Positions 25,510 through 34,933 of a stretch of DNA of 64,000 bases are shown one piece after another. The notes under the pieces are model-generated. The model saw only the letters and a program-made list of their open reading frames with translations, was not told where the DNA came from and made no database searches. The translations under genes and the position numbers were made by a program. Source of the DNA: Ramlibacter ginsenosidimutans (GTDB lineage Bacteria > Pseudomonadota > Gammaproteobacteria > Burkholderiales > Burkholderiaceae_C); assembly GCF_042678185.1 (NCBI RefSeq), contig NZ_JBHUDQ010000002.1; one strand, written 5' to 3'. How positions within the stretch are numbered: position 1 is the stretch's first letter; the number at the start of each line of letters is the position of its first letter.

Positions 25510-26319
25510 ATGCCCGCCCCCACCGACCTCCTGGTCAACCCTTTCCGTGAACGACTGAAGAAGCCCGGCGCGCCGCTGGGCACCTGGCTCATGTCGGGTG
25601 CCGCGAGCACCGCCGAGGCCATGGGCCGCGCCGGCTTCGACTGGCTCGTGCTGGACCTGGAGCACGTGCCGGTCGACGACCGCGACGCGATCGGCATCCT
25701 GCAGGCCATGGCCGGCACGAATGCGATGCCCGTCACGCGCCTGGCCGCGAACGACCCCGTGCTGTTCAAGCGCGCGCTCGACATGGGCGCGCAGACGGTG
25801 ATGGTGCCGTTCGTGGATTCCGCCGAGGATGCGCGCCGCGCCGTCTCCTATGCCAAGTACCCGCCCGAGGGCGTCCGCGGCTTCGCGGCGGTGCACCGCG
25901 CCAGCGGCTACGGCACCGCGAAGGACTACGGCAAGCGCGCCAACGATTCCGTCTTCACCATGATCCAGCTCGAGACGCCCAAGGCGGTCGCGGCGCTGGA
26001 GGAGATCGCCGCCGTGCCCGGCGTCGACGCGCTGTTCCTCGGCCCCGGGGATCTCTCGGCCAACATGGGTTTCATCGGCAACGTCGCCGCCCCCGAGGTG
26101 CAGGCCGTGATCGCCGATGTCGCGGCGCGCTGCCGCAAGGTGGGCATCCCGTGCGGCATCGTCGGGCCGACGCCCGAGATGGTGTCCAGCTTCGTCGCCC
26201 AGGGCTATTCGTTCGTGGCCGTGGCCTCGGACATGGGAATGATGATGCGCCAGGCCACCGCCTTCATCCAGGCGCTGCAGCCCAGCCTGGCCAAGGGATT
26301 CGAAAGCAGCGTGTACTGA
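25510..26319 (+). CDS. HpcH/HpaI-family class II aldolase
   Basis: This 269-aa metal-dependent aldolase cleaves 2-keto-3-deoxy acids to pyruvate and an aldehyde. Motifs are LGTWLMSGAASTAEAMGRAG, FDWLVLDLEHVPVDDRD, the metal ligands in MIQLETPKAV and LFLGPGDLSANMG, and YPPEGVRGFA. The ribosome site GAGGAACAA precedes the ATG. In this operon it would act after the dehydratase. Its stop codon overlaps a possible ATG of the next Bug gene. Confidence 0.9.
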   Translation: MPAPTDLLVNPFRERLKKPGAPLGTWLMSGAASTAEAMGRAGFDWLVLDLEHVPVDDRDAIGILQAMAGTNAMPVTRLAANDPVLFKRALDMGAQTVMVPFVDSAEDARRAVSYAKYPPEGVRGFAAVHRASGYGTAKDYGKRANDSVFTMIQLETPKAVAALEEIAAVPGVDALFLGPGDLSANMGFIGNVAAPEVQAVIADVAARCRKVGIPCGIVGPTPEMVSSFVAQGYSFVAVASDMGMMMRQATAFIQALQPSLAKGFESSVY

Positions 26320-26333
26320 TGGAGACCAAAAGC

Positions 26334-27311
26334 ATGAACCTGCGCCGCCGCGCCTTCGCCACCTTTGCCACCTTCGCCGCCGGCGTGCTCGCCTGCACAT
26401 TCGGGGCCGCCGCCCTGGCCGGGGATGCCTATCCGCAGCGGCCGATCACGATGATCGTGCCGTTCGGCCCGGGCGGCACCTCCGACATCATGGCGCGCCT
26501 GCTCCAGCAGCCCCTGGCCGACGCCTTGCACGGGACCGTGGTGGTGGACAACCGCGGCGGGGCCGGGGGCGCCATCGGCATGTCGCTGCTCAAGCGCGCG
26601 AAAGCGGACGGCCTCACCATCGGCCTGTCCGTCATCGGCCCGGAAGTGCTGCAGCCCGCGCTGCGCGACACCGGCTACTCGTACCAGGACTACGACCACA
26701 TCTGCCGCACCTATTCCGTGCCGCTGATGATGCTGGTCCCGGCCGATTCGCCCTTCCACTCGGTGGCGGACGTGATCGGCTATGCGCGGTCCCACCCGGG
26801 CAAGCTGACCTACGGCTCCTCCGGCACCGGCACCATCCTGCACCTCGCGATGGCCATGCTCATGGACAAGGGCGGCGCGCAGGCGCTGCACGTGCCGTAC
26901 AAGAGCACGGGGGAGATGGTGACCGCGCTGAAGGGCGGGCAGGTCATGCTGTTCAACGAGACGCCCACGATCGCGAAGCAATACGGCCTGCGTCCGCTGG
27001 CCGTGTTCGCCGACCACCGCGTGGCGAACTTCCCGGACGTGCCGACGATGGCCGAGGCCGGGTTCACGATGACGCCGGCCGGCGTGTGGGGCGGCTTGAT
27101 CGCGCCGAAGGGGCTGCCGCCGCAGGTGCGAACCGCGCTGGAATCGGCCTGCCAGAAGGCCATCGGCACGCAAGCTTACGTCACGCCCGCCGAACGCGTC
27201 GACACCCCGCCGGCGTACCAATCGGGCGCCGCCTTCGCGGCCTTCGCGAAGAGCCAGTCCGAAGCGTACGGCGCCCTGATCGACAAGCTGGGCCTGGCGC
27301 AGAAGCAGTGA
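26334..27311 (+). CDS. Bug-family (TctC-like) periplasmic receptor
   Basis: The 325-aa receptor, third Bug gene of this block, begins MNLRRRAFATFATFAAGVLA, a signal peptide with an Arg-rich start. Mature motifs are YPQRPITMIVPFGPGGTSDIMAR, VVVDNRGGAGGAIGMS and HVPYKSTGEMVTALKGGQVML. An alternative ATG at 26319 overlaps the aldolase stop codon. Two receptors in one operon suggest related substrates or one degenerate copy; both look intact. Confidence 0.9.
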   Translation: MNLRRRAFATFATFAAGVLACTFGAAALAGDAYPQRPITMIVPFGPGGTSDIMARLLQQPLADALHGTVVVDNRGGAGGAIGMSLLKRAKADGLTIGLSVIGPEVLQPALRDTGYSYQDYDHICRTYSVPLMMLVPADSPFHSVADVIGYARSHPGKLTYGSSGTGTILHLAMAMLMDKGGAQALHVPYKSTGEMVTALKGGQVMLFNETPTIAKQYGLRPLAVFADHRVANFPDVPTMAEAGFTMTPAGVWGGLIAPKGLPPQVRTALESACQKAIGTQAYVTPAERVDTPPAYQSGAAFAAFAKSQSEAYGALIDKLGLAQKQ

Positions 27312-27322
27312 AGCAGCAGGCA

Positions 27323-28486
27323 ATGACAAGCATCGCCGGGGACGCCGCCGGCCTCGCGTCGTTCCGCCTCGCCAAGGTGGAAGCCCTCGTGTTCCGCGTC
27401 CCGGTGGAGCAGCCCGTGCAGACCTCCTTCGGGATCATGCACGACCGTCCCGCCGTGCTCGTGCGCGTCGAGGACACTGAAGGGGCGGTGGGCTGGGGCG
27501 AGATCTGGTGCAACTTCCCGAGCGTGGGGGCGGAGCACCGCGCGCGCCTGCTCGAATCGGCGGTCGCGCCCATCTTGCTGGAGCGGGCGTGGGACACGCC
27601 GGAGCAGGCGTTCGACGCCGTGTCGAAGCGCCTGCACGTCCTCGGCATCCAGACCGGCGAACCCGGCACCATCGCCCAGACGATCGCGGGCGCCGACATC
27701 GCGCTGTGGGATCTTGTCGCGCGCCGCATCGGGCAGCCGCTGTGGCGCCTGTTCGGCGGCACCAACCGCATCGGCGTCTACGCCTCCGGCCTGAATCCCA
27801 CGGAGCCGGAGCGCCTGGCCGCGGCCAAGCGCGACGAGGGCTTCCGTGCCTTCAAGCTGAAGGTGGGTTTCGGGGCAGAGCGCGACGCGTCCAACCTGCG
27901 CGGCCTGCGCGACCTGCTCGGGGACGACGCGACCCTGATGGTCGACGCCAATCAGGCCTGGGACGTGGACCAGGCCGCGGAGATGGCGCGGCGCCTCGCC
28001 GACTTCCGGCTCCAGTGGATGGAGGAGCCGATCCCCGCAGACCGGCCGTGGTCCGAATGGGTGCAGTTGGCCGGCCGGAGCCCCATCCCGCTTGCTGCCG
28101 GCGAGAACATGCGCGGGCACGCGCAGTTCGCGGAAGCGCTCTCCACCAGTGCCTTCGCGGTGGTCCAGCCGGACCTGGGCAAGTGGGGCGGCTTCAGCGG
28201 CTGCCTGCCGGTCGCTCGCGCCGTGCTGGGCGCGGGCCGCATGTTCTGCCCGCACTGGCTGGGCGGCGGCATCGGCCTCGTCGCCAGCATGCACCTCAAG
28301 GCGGCCGTGGGCGGCGCCGGCTACGTGGAAGTGGACGCCAATCCCAATCCGCTGCGCGAGCTGCTGGCACGCCCGTACCCGGCCGTCGTGGAAGGCGCCG
28401 TGACGCTCTGTGAAGAGCCGGGCCTGGGCGTCGCTCCCGACCTCGACGCCGTGCGCGGCTTGCGCGTGAAGCACGCGTATCGCTAG
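27323..28486 (+). CDS. Enolase-superfamily enzyme (mandelate racemase/muconate lactonizing type)
   Basis: The protein (387 aa) has an N-terminal capping domain and a barrel. Predicted active-site residues are the FKLKVGFG pair K178/K180, the metal ligands D208 (MVDANQAWD), E234 (WMEEPIP) and E261 (AAGENM), and a C-terminal PHWLGGGIGLVASMHLKAAVGG segment. Family members dehydrate, racemise or cycloisomerise carboxylates; here an acid-sugar dehydratase or lactone/cycloisomerase role is most likely from context. The start is ATG at 27323 or the GTG at 27308 that overlaps the Bug stop codon. It ends the operon. Confidence 0.87.
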   Translation: MTSIAGDAAGLASFRLAKVEALVFRVPVEQPVQTSFGIMHDRPAVLVRVEDTEGAVGWGEIWCNFPSVGAEHRARLLESAVAPILLERAWDTPEQAFDAVSKRLHVLGIQTGEPGTIAQTIAGADIALWDLVARRIGQPLWRLFGGTNRIGVYASGLNPTEPERLAAAKRDEGFRAFKLKVGFGAERDASNLRGLRDLLGDDATLMVDANQAWDVDQAAEMARRLADFRLQWMEEPIPADRPWSEWVQLAGRSPIPLAAGENMRGHAQFAEALSTSAFAVVQPDLGKWGGFSGCLPVARAVLGAGRMFCPHWLGGGIGLVASMHLKAAVGGAGYVEVDANPNPLRELLARPYPAVVEGAVTLCEEPGLGVAPDLDAVRGLRVKHAYR

Positions 28487-28503
28487 GGGAGGGCTGCGAG
28501 GCC

Positions 28504-29649
28504 CTAGGCACCGACGAGCTGTGCCTGCAGTCCGCGGCGGGGAGCAGGGGCGATCACCGGCCCGTAGCCGAGGCGGGTCCACATCTGCACGGTCTGCCCG
28601 GGTTTCGCGCCTGCGAGTGCGTGAATCCCTGCGTATGTGCTGGCCTGTTCGGGATACTCCTGCAGCGCCTGCGAGAGGGGCTGCATGGACAGGCCGTGCG
28701 CGGTGGCCGCCAGTTGCGCGCGCACGTAGGCACTGCCGGCACGCAGCTGCGTGATGCGGTCGTTCCCCTCGCTCACCAGCCAGAAGAACGCCGGCGTCGT
28801 CGCGATCTTGCGGTCGAAGTCCTCCAGCTGCTGCACCGTGGCGCGGTCGCCGGGCGCCGGGGCCTTGGTGCGGTCGAACAGACCGATTGCATCGACCAGG
28901 CGCAGCATGGGTGCGTTGATCGAGATGCCGTCGCGGTGCCGCTCGATCTCCGACGGGCCGATGCGCAGCCACTTGTACGACTCCAGGATGGTCCGCGGCG
29001 TCGTGAGCTCGATGCGCCACGCCTTCGAGGCGAGGCGCCGGTGCGCGGCAAGCTGCGCGGCATCGCCACTCGTGAATCCCACGCGCAAGCCGGGCGCTTG
29101 CGCTGCATCCGCGATCCCGCGCAGCCCCTCGGGCGAGGGGGCGCGCTCGGCATAGGCCTCACGGTTCGTGTGACGACGCAGCACCTGTGCGAACAGCGGA
29201 TCGCGCCGCACGCCCGCATCCGGGATCAGCCGCACGCGCGCGAGCGGCCGCGTGTCCAGGCGTTCGGGCCCGAACACGCCTTCCGGAAAGGCTTCGATCT
29301 CCGCCCGGTGTCCGCGCTCGCGGGCCGCCAGCTCCAGCAACCCGAGGAAGGTGCCGTGGCTCATGACGATCTGGCGGCCGAAGGGATCGGTCTCGGGCAA
29401 GGTGCGAGCGAGATCGCACGACAGCAGGATCTCTCCCGGCCGCGACAGGTCCGCGCGCCAGGACTGCAGGTTGTGCGAGTGGGGAGCGAGCAGTGCGTAC
29501 GACAGCACCCAGCGCCGCAGTTCCGTCTCGCCGGCAGCAGGGCCCTTCCATGCCGTGAGCGCGCCGGCGGGCAGCGCCTCGGAACAACCGCCGGCCGCGG
29601 CCAGCACCACACCGCCGCCGGCGATGCGAAGGAAGTTGCGTCGATCCAT
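28504..29649 (-). CDS. Acg-like FMN-binding nitroreductase-family protein, exported
   Basis: The protein (381 aa) begins MDRRNFLRIAGGGVVLAAAG followed by GC, a twin-arginine signal that also carries a lipobox-like Cys. The body is like the Acg family of flavin proteins (two half nitroreductase repeats): WVLSYALLAPHSHNLQSW and the RRHTNREAYAERAPSPEGL segment. The ATG at 29649 has ribosome site AAGGAGAACGGC. Function is not established; the signal suggests a cofactor-loaded periplasmic protein. The divergent LysR gene 90 bp away is its probable regulator. Confidence 0.83.
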   Translation of the reverse strand: MDRRNFLRIAGGGVVLAAAGGCSEALPAGALTAWKGPAAGETELRRWVLSYALLAPHSHNLQSWRADLSRPGEILLSCDLARTLPETDPFGRQIVMSHGTFLGLLELAARERGHRAEIEAFPEGVFGPERLDTRPLARVRLIPDAGVRRDPLFAQVLRRHTNREAYAERAPSPEGLRGIADAAQAPGLRVGFTSGDAAQLAAHRRLASKAWRIELTTPRTILESYKWLRIGPSEIERHRDGISINAPMLRLVDAIGLFDRTKAPAPGDRATVQQLEDFDRKIATTPAFFWLVSEGNDRITQLRAGSAYVRAQLAATAHGLSMQPLSQALQEYPEQASTYAGIHALAGAKPGQTVQMWTRLGYGPVIAPAPRRGLQAQLVGA

Positions 29650-29739
29650 GCCGTTCTCCTTGCGTGAGGGAATGGCGCCATTGTGGCCAGCGGCCTGGTC
29701 TCGCACAATTGCATGGACTTCTACACCAGCTATGCAGCA

Positions 29740-30624
29740 ATGAATACCCGCTTCGACTGGAACCTGGTCCGTTCCTTCCTCGCGGCCCTGGACCACGGCA
29801 GCCTGCTCGCGGCGGCACGCGCCCTGGGCGCCGCGCAGCCCACGATCGGTCGCCACATCTCGGAGCTGGAGCGCCAATGGGGCACGGTGCTGTTCGAGCG
29901 CACCGGCCGGGGGCTTGTACCCACCGAGGCCGCGCTGCGGGTCGCGCAGGCGGCGCGTGCCATGGAGGGCGGGGCCGAGGCCGTGTCTCGCCAGCTGGCC
30001 GCGCGCGACGCGACGGAGGCGGGCAGCGTGCGCATCAGCGCCAGCCAGCCGATCGCGTGCTTCGTCATGCCGCCGCTGCTTGCGCGCATGCGGCTCGCAC
30101 TTCCGCAGGTCCAGGTGGAACTGGTCGTGAGCAATGCGGTGAGCAACCTGCTTCGGCGCGAAGCCGACATCGCGCTGCGCATGGTGCAGCCGCAGCAGCA
30201 AAGCCTCGTGGCGCGCCGCATTGGCCGCGTCGCGTTGTCGGCCTGCGCGCATCGCGACTACCTGGCACGGCGAGGCACGCCAAGCCAGCCGGCGGAGTTG
30301 GTGCAGCACGCGCTGGTTGCGGGCGACCGCGACGAGACCGTGCAGGAAGGATTCCGGGCGGCGGGCTTGCCCGTCGCGCAGGAGCAACTCGTGCTGCGGA
30401 CCGACGACCTGATCGCGCAGTGGCAGGCGGTGCGTGCGGGAATCGGCATCGGCTTCGTCGCCGACTACCTGTCGCGGGCGGACCCGCAGGTCACGAGGCT
30501 GCTTCCGGGGCTGAAGATCCCCAGCCTGCCGCTCTGGCTGGTCGTGCACCGGGAAATCCGCTCGAACCGGCGCATCCGCTCGGTGTACGAGTTCCTGGTT
30601 CGCGAGCTGCCGGGGGCGCTGTAG
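29740..30624 (+). CDS. LysR-family transcriptional regulator
   Basis: The protein (294 aa) has the N-terminal helix-turn-helix (FDWNLVRSFLAALDHGSLLAAARALGAAQPTIGRHISELE) and a substrate-binding domain with GSVRISASQPIACFVMPPLLA and AGIGIGFVADYLSR. The GAAQPTIGRHI recognition helix is typical of the group with 'aaraLgaaQPTvgR' motifs. The start is taken as ATG at 29740, though the frame is open to 29683. Divergent from the Acg-like gene, so a regulator-target pair. Confidence 0.88.
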   Translation: MNTRFDWNLVRSFLAALDHGSLLAAARALGAAQPTIGRHISELERQWGTVLFERTGRGLVPTEAALRVAQAARAMEGGAEAVSRQLAARDATEAGSVRISASQPIACFVMPPLLARMRLALPQVQVELVVSNAVSNLLRREADIALRMVQPQQQSLVARRIGRVALSACAHRDYLARRGTPSQPAELVQHALVAGDRDETVQEGFRAAGLPVAQEQLVLRTDDLIAQWQAVRAGIGIGFVADYLSRADPQVTRLLPGLKIPSLPLWLVVHREIRSNRRIRSVYEFLVRELPGAL

Positions 30625-30764
30625 GAGGCTTCAGTCCTGCTGCGCGGGCGACAGGGGCGTCCCAGTCGTAGTTCCTGAATTGACCAGATATGTCGAGGCC
30701 TGAAACCTCCGCACGTCTGCTTGGGGTCGGAAGCAGCCGTCAGGAGCGGCGATGGCGAGGAAAT

Positions 30765-31676
30765 CTACTTCTGCGTGTGTGCAAGCGCGCGCGCGAAGAA
30801 TTCGAAGATGCGTTTGGCGGAGTCCTCGGTCGTATCAGCGCTGTATCGGTAGACAACGGAGTTGCCTTGAAAGTCTGTTTTCCTGAAGTTGTCCATGCTC
30901 GAACAATCCCAGCAATGCGTTGTGTTCGGATAAACGTGCCATTCCACGGGAGCTGACTTAGCCTTCAGGGCTTCCAGCTGGGGCGTGCAGAATTTCACAG
31001 GAGCTTCCGTGTCGTCCTCTCCTAAAAGCAGGAGCAATGGCGTGTCGACGTCGTGTCTCAGGAAATCGAAGTCGTTGGGGAACGTCTTTGACGCCGGGAG
31101 ATGGCAAATGGGATAGGCAGACGCAACAGCCGCGAACCGGGGTCCAGCCGAGAGAATCGATGCAACTTCGGCGCTGGATGCGAGTTCTCCAACCATGGCG
31201 CCCCACGAAAAACCGAGATGTACGACCCGCTTCGGGTCGACCGCCGGGAGCTTCTGCAAGTGCTCCAGTGCCTGGAACGCATCCTTCACCCCGCGCTGTA
31301 TTGAAACTGCTGTCGGCGGCGTGCAGTTGAGCTTGACGCCGCGCGGGCCGAGGCTATCGAGCACCATCACGACGTACCCCTCTCTTACCGCGCGGCTCGC
31401 CCAGTCCCATATCTCGGCGCGGATGCCGCCGCAGCTGTGATGAATGACAACCGCGGGGAAGGGCCCGCTGCCAGCGGGCCTCCAGATAACATTGCTGGTT
31501 CGAGCAAAGAGCGACGGCTCACGCGGCTCGGATGGAAACGTGAGGTCTTTGTTCCGGTCCGCCATAGCGCGGGTCGCGTCGGGGTCGAGAGTCTGCGCCC
31601 CAGTCGACGCAGCCCAGAGCGTCAGCAGCAATAGGACGGCGAGAAGAACGCGGCGGGTCCGCATCGGGGAGTTCAT
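30765..31676 (-). CDS. Dienelactone-hydrolase-like alpha/beta hydrolase, exported
   Basis: The protein (303 aa) has a signal peptide (about 1-27, ending TGA) and an alpha/beta-hydrolase fold with nucleophile S157 in LGFSWGAM, an acid in LLLLGEDDTEAP and a His in PNTTHCWD. It matches the dienelactone hydrolase family in outline but the substrate is unknown. The ribosome site GAGGAGCCCGTC precedes the ATG. The stretch looks less GC-rich than its neighbours, which may reflect transfer. It stands alone. Confidence 0.84.
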   Translation of the reverse strand: MNSPMRTRRVLLAVLLLLTLWAASTGAQTLDPDATRAMADRNKDLTFPSEPREPSLFARTSNVIWRPAGSGPFPAVVIHHSCGGIRAEIWDWASRAVREGYVVMVLDSLGPRGVKLNCTPPTAVSIQRGVKDAFQALEHLQKLPAVDPKRVVHLGFSWGAMVGELASSAEVASILSAGPRFAAVASAYPICHLPASKTFPNDFDFLRHDVDTPLLLLLGEDDTEAPVKFCTPQLEALKAKSAPVEWHVYPNTTHCWDCSSMDNFRKTDFQGNSVVYRYSADTTEDSAKRIFEFFARALAHTQK

Positions 31677-32271
31677 GACGGGCTCCTCAAATTCCGTTTT
31701 TCGGTTTCGCGCCAGGTGGTGACGAGGGTACCCCCGCCGGGGAGGGTAGAGGATCGTCCAAGCGGCGGAAGCGTTTCGACAGCTGCTTCGACGACCATCA
31801 CACACTTTCCTAATCGACTGCGCTGCGGCCCGCCGTGAGTCCCTTTGAGTTGCCCGTGACCGGCCGCGATCGGTGGGAGTGGTGGCGGCGCCCCATGCGA
31901 GAGATGGCCGTCATCTACCTCCTGCTCGCTCGAGGTCGGGCGCGAGTTGCAGCCAGAATCTCCTTCATACCGCCGCAGGCGCGCTGCGCCGTCTCGGAAC
32001 AGGACTGAAGGCTACAGCGAGGGAAACAGCGCGCGCGGTTCGCGAGGCACCAACCTGCTGCGCAGTGCTCAGGGGCTGGTCGCGTGGCGGCGAGAGCTGG
32101 AACGCAGTCCAGGCCCGGCCACGTGGCTCGATGCGATTGCCCGAACCCCCTGATGCGGCGCACAGTGCCCGCTCGGCGCCAGGCCCACGCGCTTGGCGAG
32201 GTGAACGCTACGCATTCGGATGTCCGGAACCGGCGAGCGGCCCCCGCTGCGCGCGGGGCATGATCCCGGGC
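31677..32271. other. Gene-free stretch between hydrolase and MFS genes
   Basis: About 595 bp with no open frame that looks coding. The long frames here on either strand have Arg/Ala/Pro-rich, domain-free translations. It must contain the promoters of the divergent hydrolase and MFS genes, but no clear -35/-10 pair is seen. Confidence 0.55.
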
Positions 32272-33486
32272 ATGAAGAACCACGCGTTCAGGCTGCTCGC
32301 GGCAGCCAACCTCTGCGCGCAGTCGGCGGAGCAATTGAGCCTGGCGGCGGTGCCGCTGGTGGCCGTGCTCGCGCTCGGATCCGGAGCCGGCGAGATCGGG
32401 CTGCTGGGGGCCATGCAGACGCTGCCTTTTCTACTCCTGTCCATTCCGGTGGGCCTGCTCACCGACCGCGTGCCGCGCCGCCACGTGATGCTGGCGTCCG
32501 AAACCTTGCGCGCCATCTCGCTGTTCCTGCTGCTCCTGATGGTCGCCACGTCCAGCATCAGCTTCATCCCGCTCGCGGGGCTCGGGTTCATCGGCGCGCT
32601 GGGGACCGTTGGCTTCACCGTCGCCGCCCCGGCCATCGTGCCTGCGCTGGTCCCGCCGTCGCAGCATGCGCACGCCAATGGCCGGCTGGAACTCGCGCGC
32701 AGTGCCGCATACGCGGGCGGACCCGCGCTGGCGGGGGCGTTGGTGGCCTGGGCGGGTGCGTCGTGGGCCTTCGTGTTGGCCGTCATGCTCTCGGTCGCGG
32801 CAGTGCTCCTCCTGTGGCGCCTCGCGGAGCCGCCGCGCGCGCGGCCGCCTGCGCGGCACGCGCTGCTCGAGATCCGCGAGGGCGCGCAGTTCGTGTGGAG
32901 CGATACCTTGCTGCGGCCCATCCTCCTGACCGGGATGGCATGGAACATTGCGTGGTTCGTGCTGCAGGCCGCTTACGTGCCTTATGCGGTGCGCTTCCTC
33001 GGCCTCTCTGCGCAGGCAGTCGGCGTGACCCTCGGCTGCTATGGGGCCGGCATGGTGCTGGGCGCGCTGCTGGCGCGGCGCGTGATCGCGGTCATGCCTT
33101 TTGGCCGCGCCATCCAGCTCGGGCCGGCCGTCTCGGTGCTGGCCATCGCAGCGATGCTGGGCACGCTGGTCGTACCGAGCGGCGTGCTCGCGGCTCTTTC
33201 GTTCTTCCTGTTCGGCGCCGGCCCCATCGTGTGGACGATCAGCACCACGACGCTGCGCCAGGCGATCACGCCGGGCGCCATGCTCGGACGGGTGGGTTCG
33301 GTGTTCCTGACGGTGAATGCCGGCGCCCGCCCGGTGGGTGCGGGGATCGGGGCGGTCATCGGCAGCCTGTGGGGCGAGCCGGCGTGCCTGTGGATGGCTG
33401 CGGCCGGCTTCGTGCTGCAGGCGGCCATCATCCTGGTTTCGAGCATGAACGGATTGCAGCGCCTGCCGGCGCTCCGGGCGGGGTGA
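32272..33486 (+). CDS. MFS transporter (MFS_3/enterobactin-exporter-like)
   Basis: The 404-aa integral membrane protein has about 12 hydrophobic segments, an N-terminal MKNHAFRLLAAANLCAQSAE, the loop 2-3 motif GLLTDRVPRRHVMLASETLRA and a matching half near LLARRVIAVMPFGRA. It resembles the MFS_3 group of drug/siderophore exporters; substrate unknown. The start is ATG at 32272 or 32260. Its 3' end abuts, and slightly overlaps, a truncated SGNH hydrolase gene on the opposite strand. Confidence 0.88.
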   Translation: MKNHAFRLLAAANLCAQSAEQLSLAAVPLVAVLALGSGAGEIGLLGAMQTLPFLLLSIPVGLLTDRVPRRHVMLASETLRAISLFLLLLMVATSSISFIPLAGLGFIGALGTVGFTVAAPAIVPALVPPSQHAHANGRLELARSAAYAGGPALAGALVAWAGASWAFVLAVMLSVAAVLLLWRLAEPPRARPPARHALLEIREGAQFVWSDTLLRPILLTGMAWNIAWFVLQAAYVPYAVRFLGLSAQAVGVTLGCYGAGMVLGALLARRVIAVMPFGRAIQLGPAVSVLAIAAMLGTLVVPSGVLAALSFFLFGAGPIVWTISTTTLRQAITPGAMLGRVGSVFLTVNAGARPVGAGIGAVIGSLWGEPACLWMAAAGFVLQAAIILVSSMNGLQRLPALRAG

Positions 33487-33946
33487 ACGGCGGCAGTCGC
33501 GCGCGCCGCGGCAGCGCGATCGGATCGCTCACCGCCTTGCCGCCGGCGGCCACCGTGATCTTGCTCGCGCCCTGGAAGGTGGCAAAGCCTGCCTTGCCGC
33601 CTTGCACGCCGACATGGGCGCGACCGATCTTCAGCGGGCGGTCGCTGTATGCGTTGCTGATCACGAGCCGGATCTGGTCGCCGCCCAGGCTGACGCGCAG
33701 GTTCTGGCGCAGCGTGACGTTCTCCAGCTGCAGGGGCATGCCCACCGGTAGCGCGAAATCCGGTCCCCACGTGGGCTCCGGGGCCGCGATCCACGTGGGC
33801 GTCCAGGTACCAGCGCCGGGTGTGGGCATGGCAGGCGCGGCATGTGCGCAGGAGAGGGCCGCCGCGGCGGCAATCAGGGAGGCGCTGGCGAATCGCGCCG
33901 CGTGGTGATGCATGGAAAGCAGTCGTTGGTAGTTCATGGCCTTCAC
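33428..33946 (-). pseudogene. Truncated SGNH/GDSL hydrolase gene (5' part only)
   Basis: The open frame starts with a signal peptide (MNYQRLLSMHHHAARFASAS, then LIAAAAALSCAHA) and the jelly-roll-like N-terminal part of secreted SGNH/GDSL hydrolases: WTPTWIAAPEPTWGP, LENVTLRQNLRVSLGGDQIR, LVISNAYSDRPLKIGRAHV and ISKITVAAGGKAVSDPIALP-like end. After about residue 145 the family resemblance stops; the remaining residues are antisense of the MFS gene. The catalytic GDS(L) and SGNH blocks are absent, so the gene is broken by deletion or rearrangement near 33500. Confidence 0.72.
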
Positions 33947-34009
33947 TTTGGGTCATTCAGGAGGCGACGAGAACCCGCCAGAATCGAAGAAGTCCTCTTC
34001 AAGAATGGA

Positions 34010-34897
34010 ATGAGTCGTGGATCGCCTGAAGCCATGAATGCGTTCGTACGTGCCGCCGAACTGGGCAGTCTTTCTGCTGCCGCGCGCGAGCTGCACACCA
34101 CACAGCCGACGGTGAGCAAGCTGGTGGCTGCGCTGGAGCATTCCTTGGGCGTGCGCCTGCTGGAGCGAAGCACCTCGCGCGTGGTGCCCACGGAGGAGGG
34201 GAGCCGCTTCCTGGTGAGCGCCAGGGAACTGCTGGCAGGCTATGAGGAGGCGGTGGCCGACCTCGCCTCGCGATCGCATCAGCCCAAGGGCCTGGTGCGG
34301 ATTTCCGCGCCGGTGGCGATCGGCATGCTGCGCCTCAACGCGCTGATGCTGCGGGCGCTGGACACCTTTCCCCTGCTCGAGATCGACCTCATGCTGGAGG
34401 ACCGCTTCGTCGACCCGGTCGAAGAGCGCATCGACCTCGCCTTGCGCATAGGCGGATCACTGCCTCCCGACATGGTCGCCCGCCCGCTGGCCGTGTGGCC
34501 TCGCTACGTGGTCGCCGCGCCGGAGTACGTGGCGCGCAGCGGCCGGCCGCAGGAGCCGAAGGACCTGCAGTCACACAACTACCTGCGCTATGCGGGAGGC
34601 GACGATGTGGTGGTCCTCAGCGGACCTGCCGGCAACGTGAATGTGGGGTTGCCCGCGCGCTACCGCGTGAACAGCGCCGTCGCCATGCTCGAAGCCGTGC
34701 GTGCCGGGGCGGGAATCGCCTTGCAGCCGTCGTGGATGGTGGATGAGCTCCTGCAGCAGCGCAAGCTGGTGCGCCTGCTGCCGCAATGGGTAGGGCCGTC
34801 CCAGGTCGCGCACCTGCTCCATGCACCCATGCGCAGGCAGCCCATGCGGGTCAAGGCGGCGGCGGATTTCCTGGTGGCGCAGGTGGCGAAATCGTGA
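34010..34897 (+). CDS. LysR-family transcriptional regulator
   Basis: The protein (295 aa) begins MSRGSPEAMNAFVRAAELGS and has the helix-turn-helix SLSAAARELHTTQPTVSKLVAALEHSLGVRLLER, then a LysR substrate domain (GLVRISAPVAIGMLRLNALM, EERIDLALRIGGSLPPDMVARPL). It is of the CrgA/'LysR type with APV' class. It lies divergent from the broken hydrolase gene, which may have been its original target. Confidence 0.88.
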   Translation: MSRGSPEAMNAFVRAAELGSLSAAARELHTTQPTVSKLVAALEHSLGVRLLERSTSRVVPTEEGSRFLVSARELLAGYEEAVADLASRSHQPKGLVRISAPVAIGMLRLNALMLRALDTFPLLEIDLMLEDRFVDPVEERIDLALRIGGSLPPDMVARPLAVWPRYVVAAPEYVARSGRPQEPKDLQSHNYLRYAGGDDVVVLSGPAGNVNVGLPARYRVNSAVAMLEAVRAGAGIALQPSWMVDELLQQRKLVRLLPQWVGPSQVAHLLHAPMRRQPMRVKAAADFLVAQVAKS

Positions 34898-34933
34898 GGG
34901 CGACGTTCTCGATTCTGGCGAGGCAAGCGGGAT

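Noticed and set aside
23997..25784. 595-aa open frame antisense to the IlvD/Edd gene
   Set aside because: No motif or domain; the sense strand encodes an intact dehydratase with its Fe-S cysteines.
31915..32334. 139-aa minus-strand frame before the MFS gene
   Set aside because: Arg/Ala/Cys-rich translation without domain or ribosome site, and it overlaps the MFS start.
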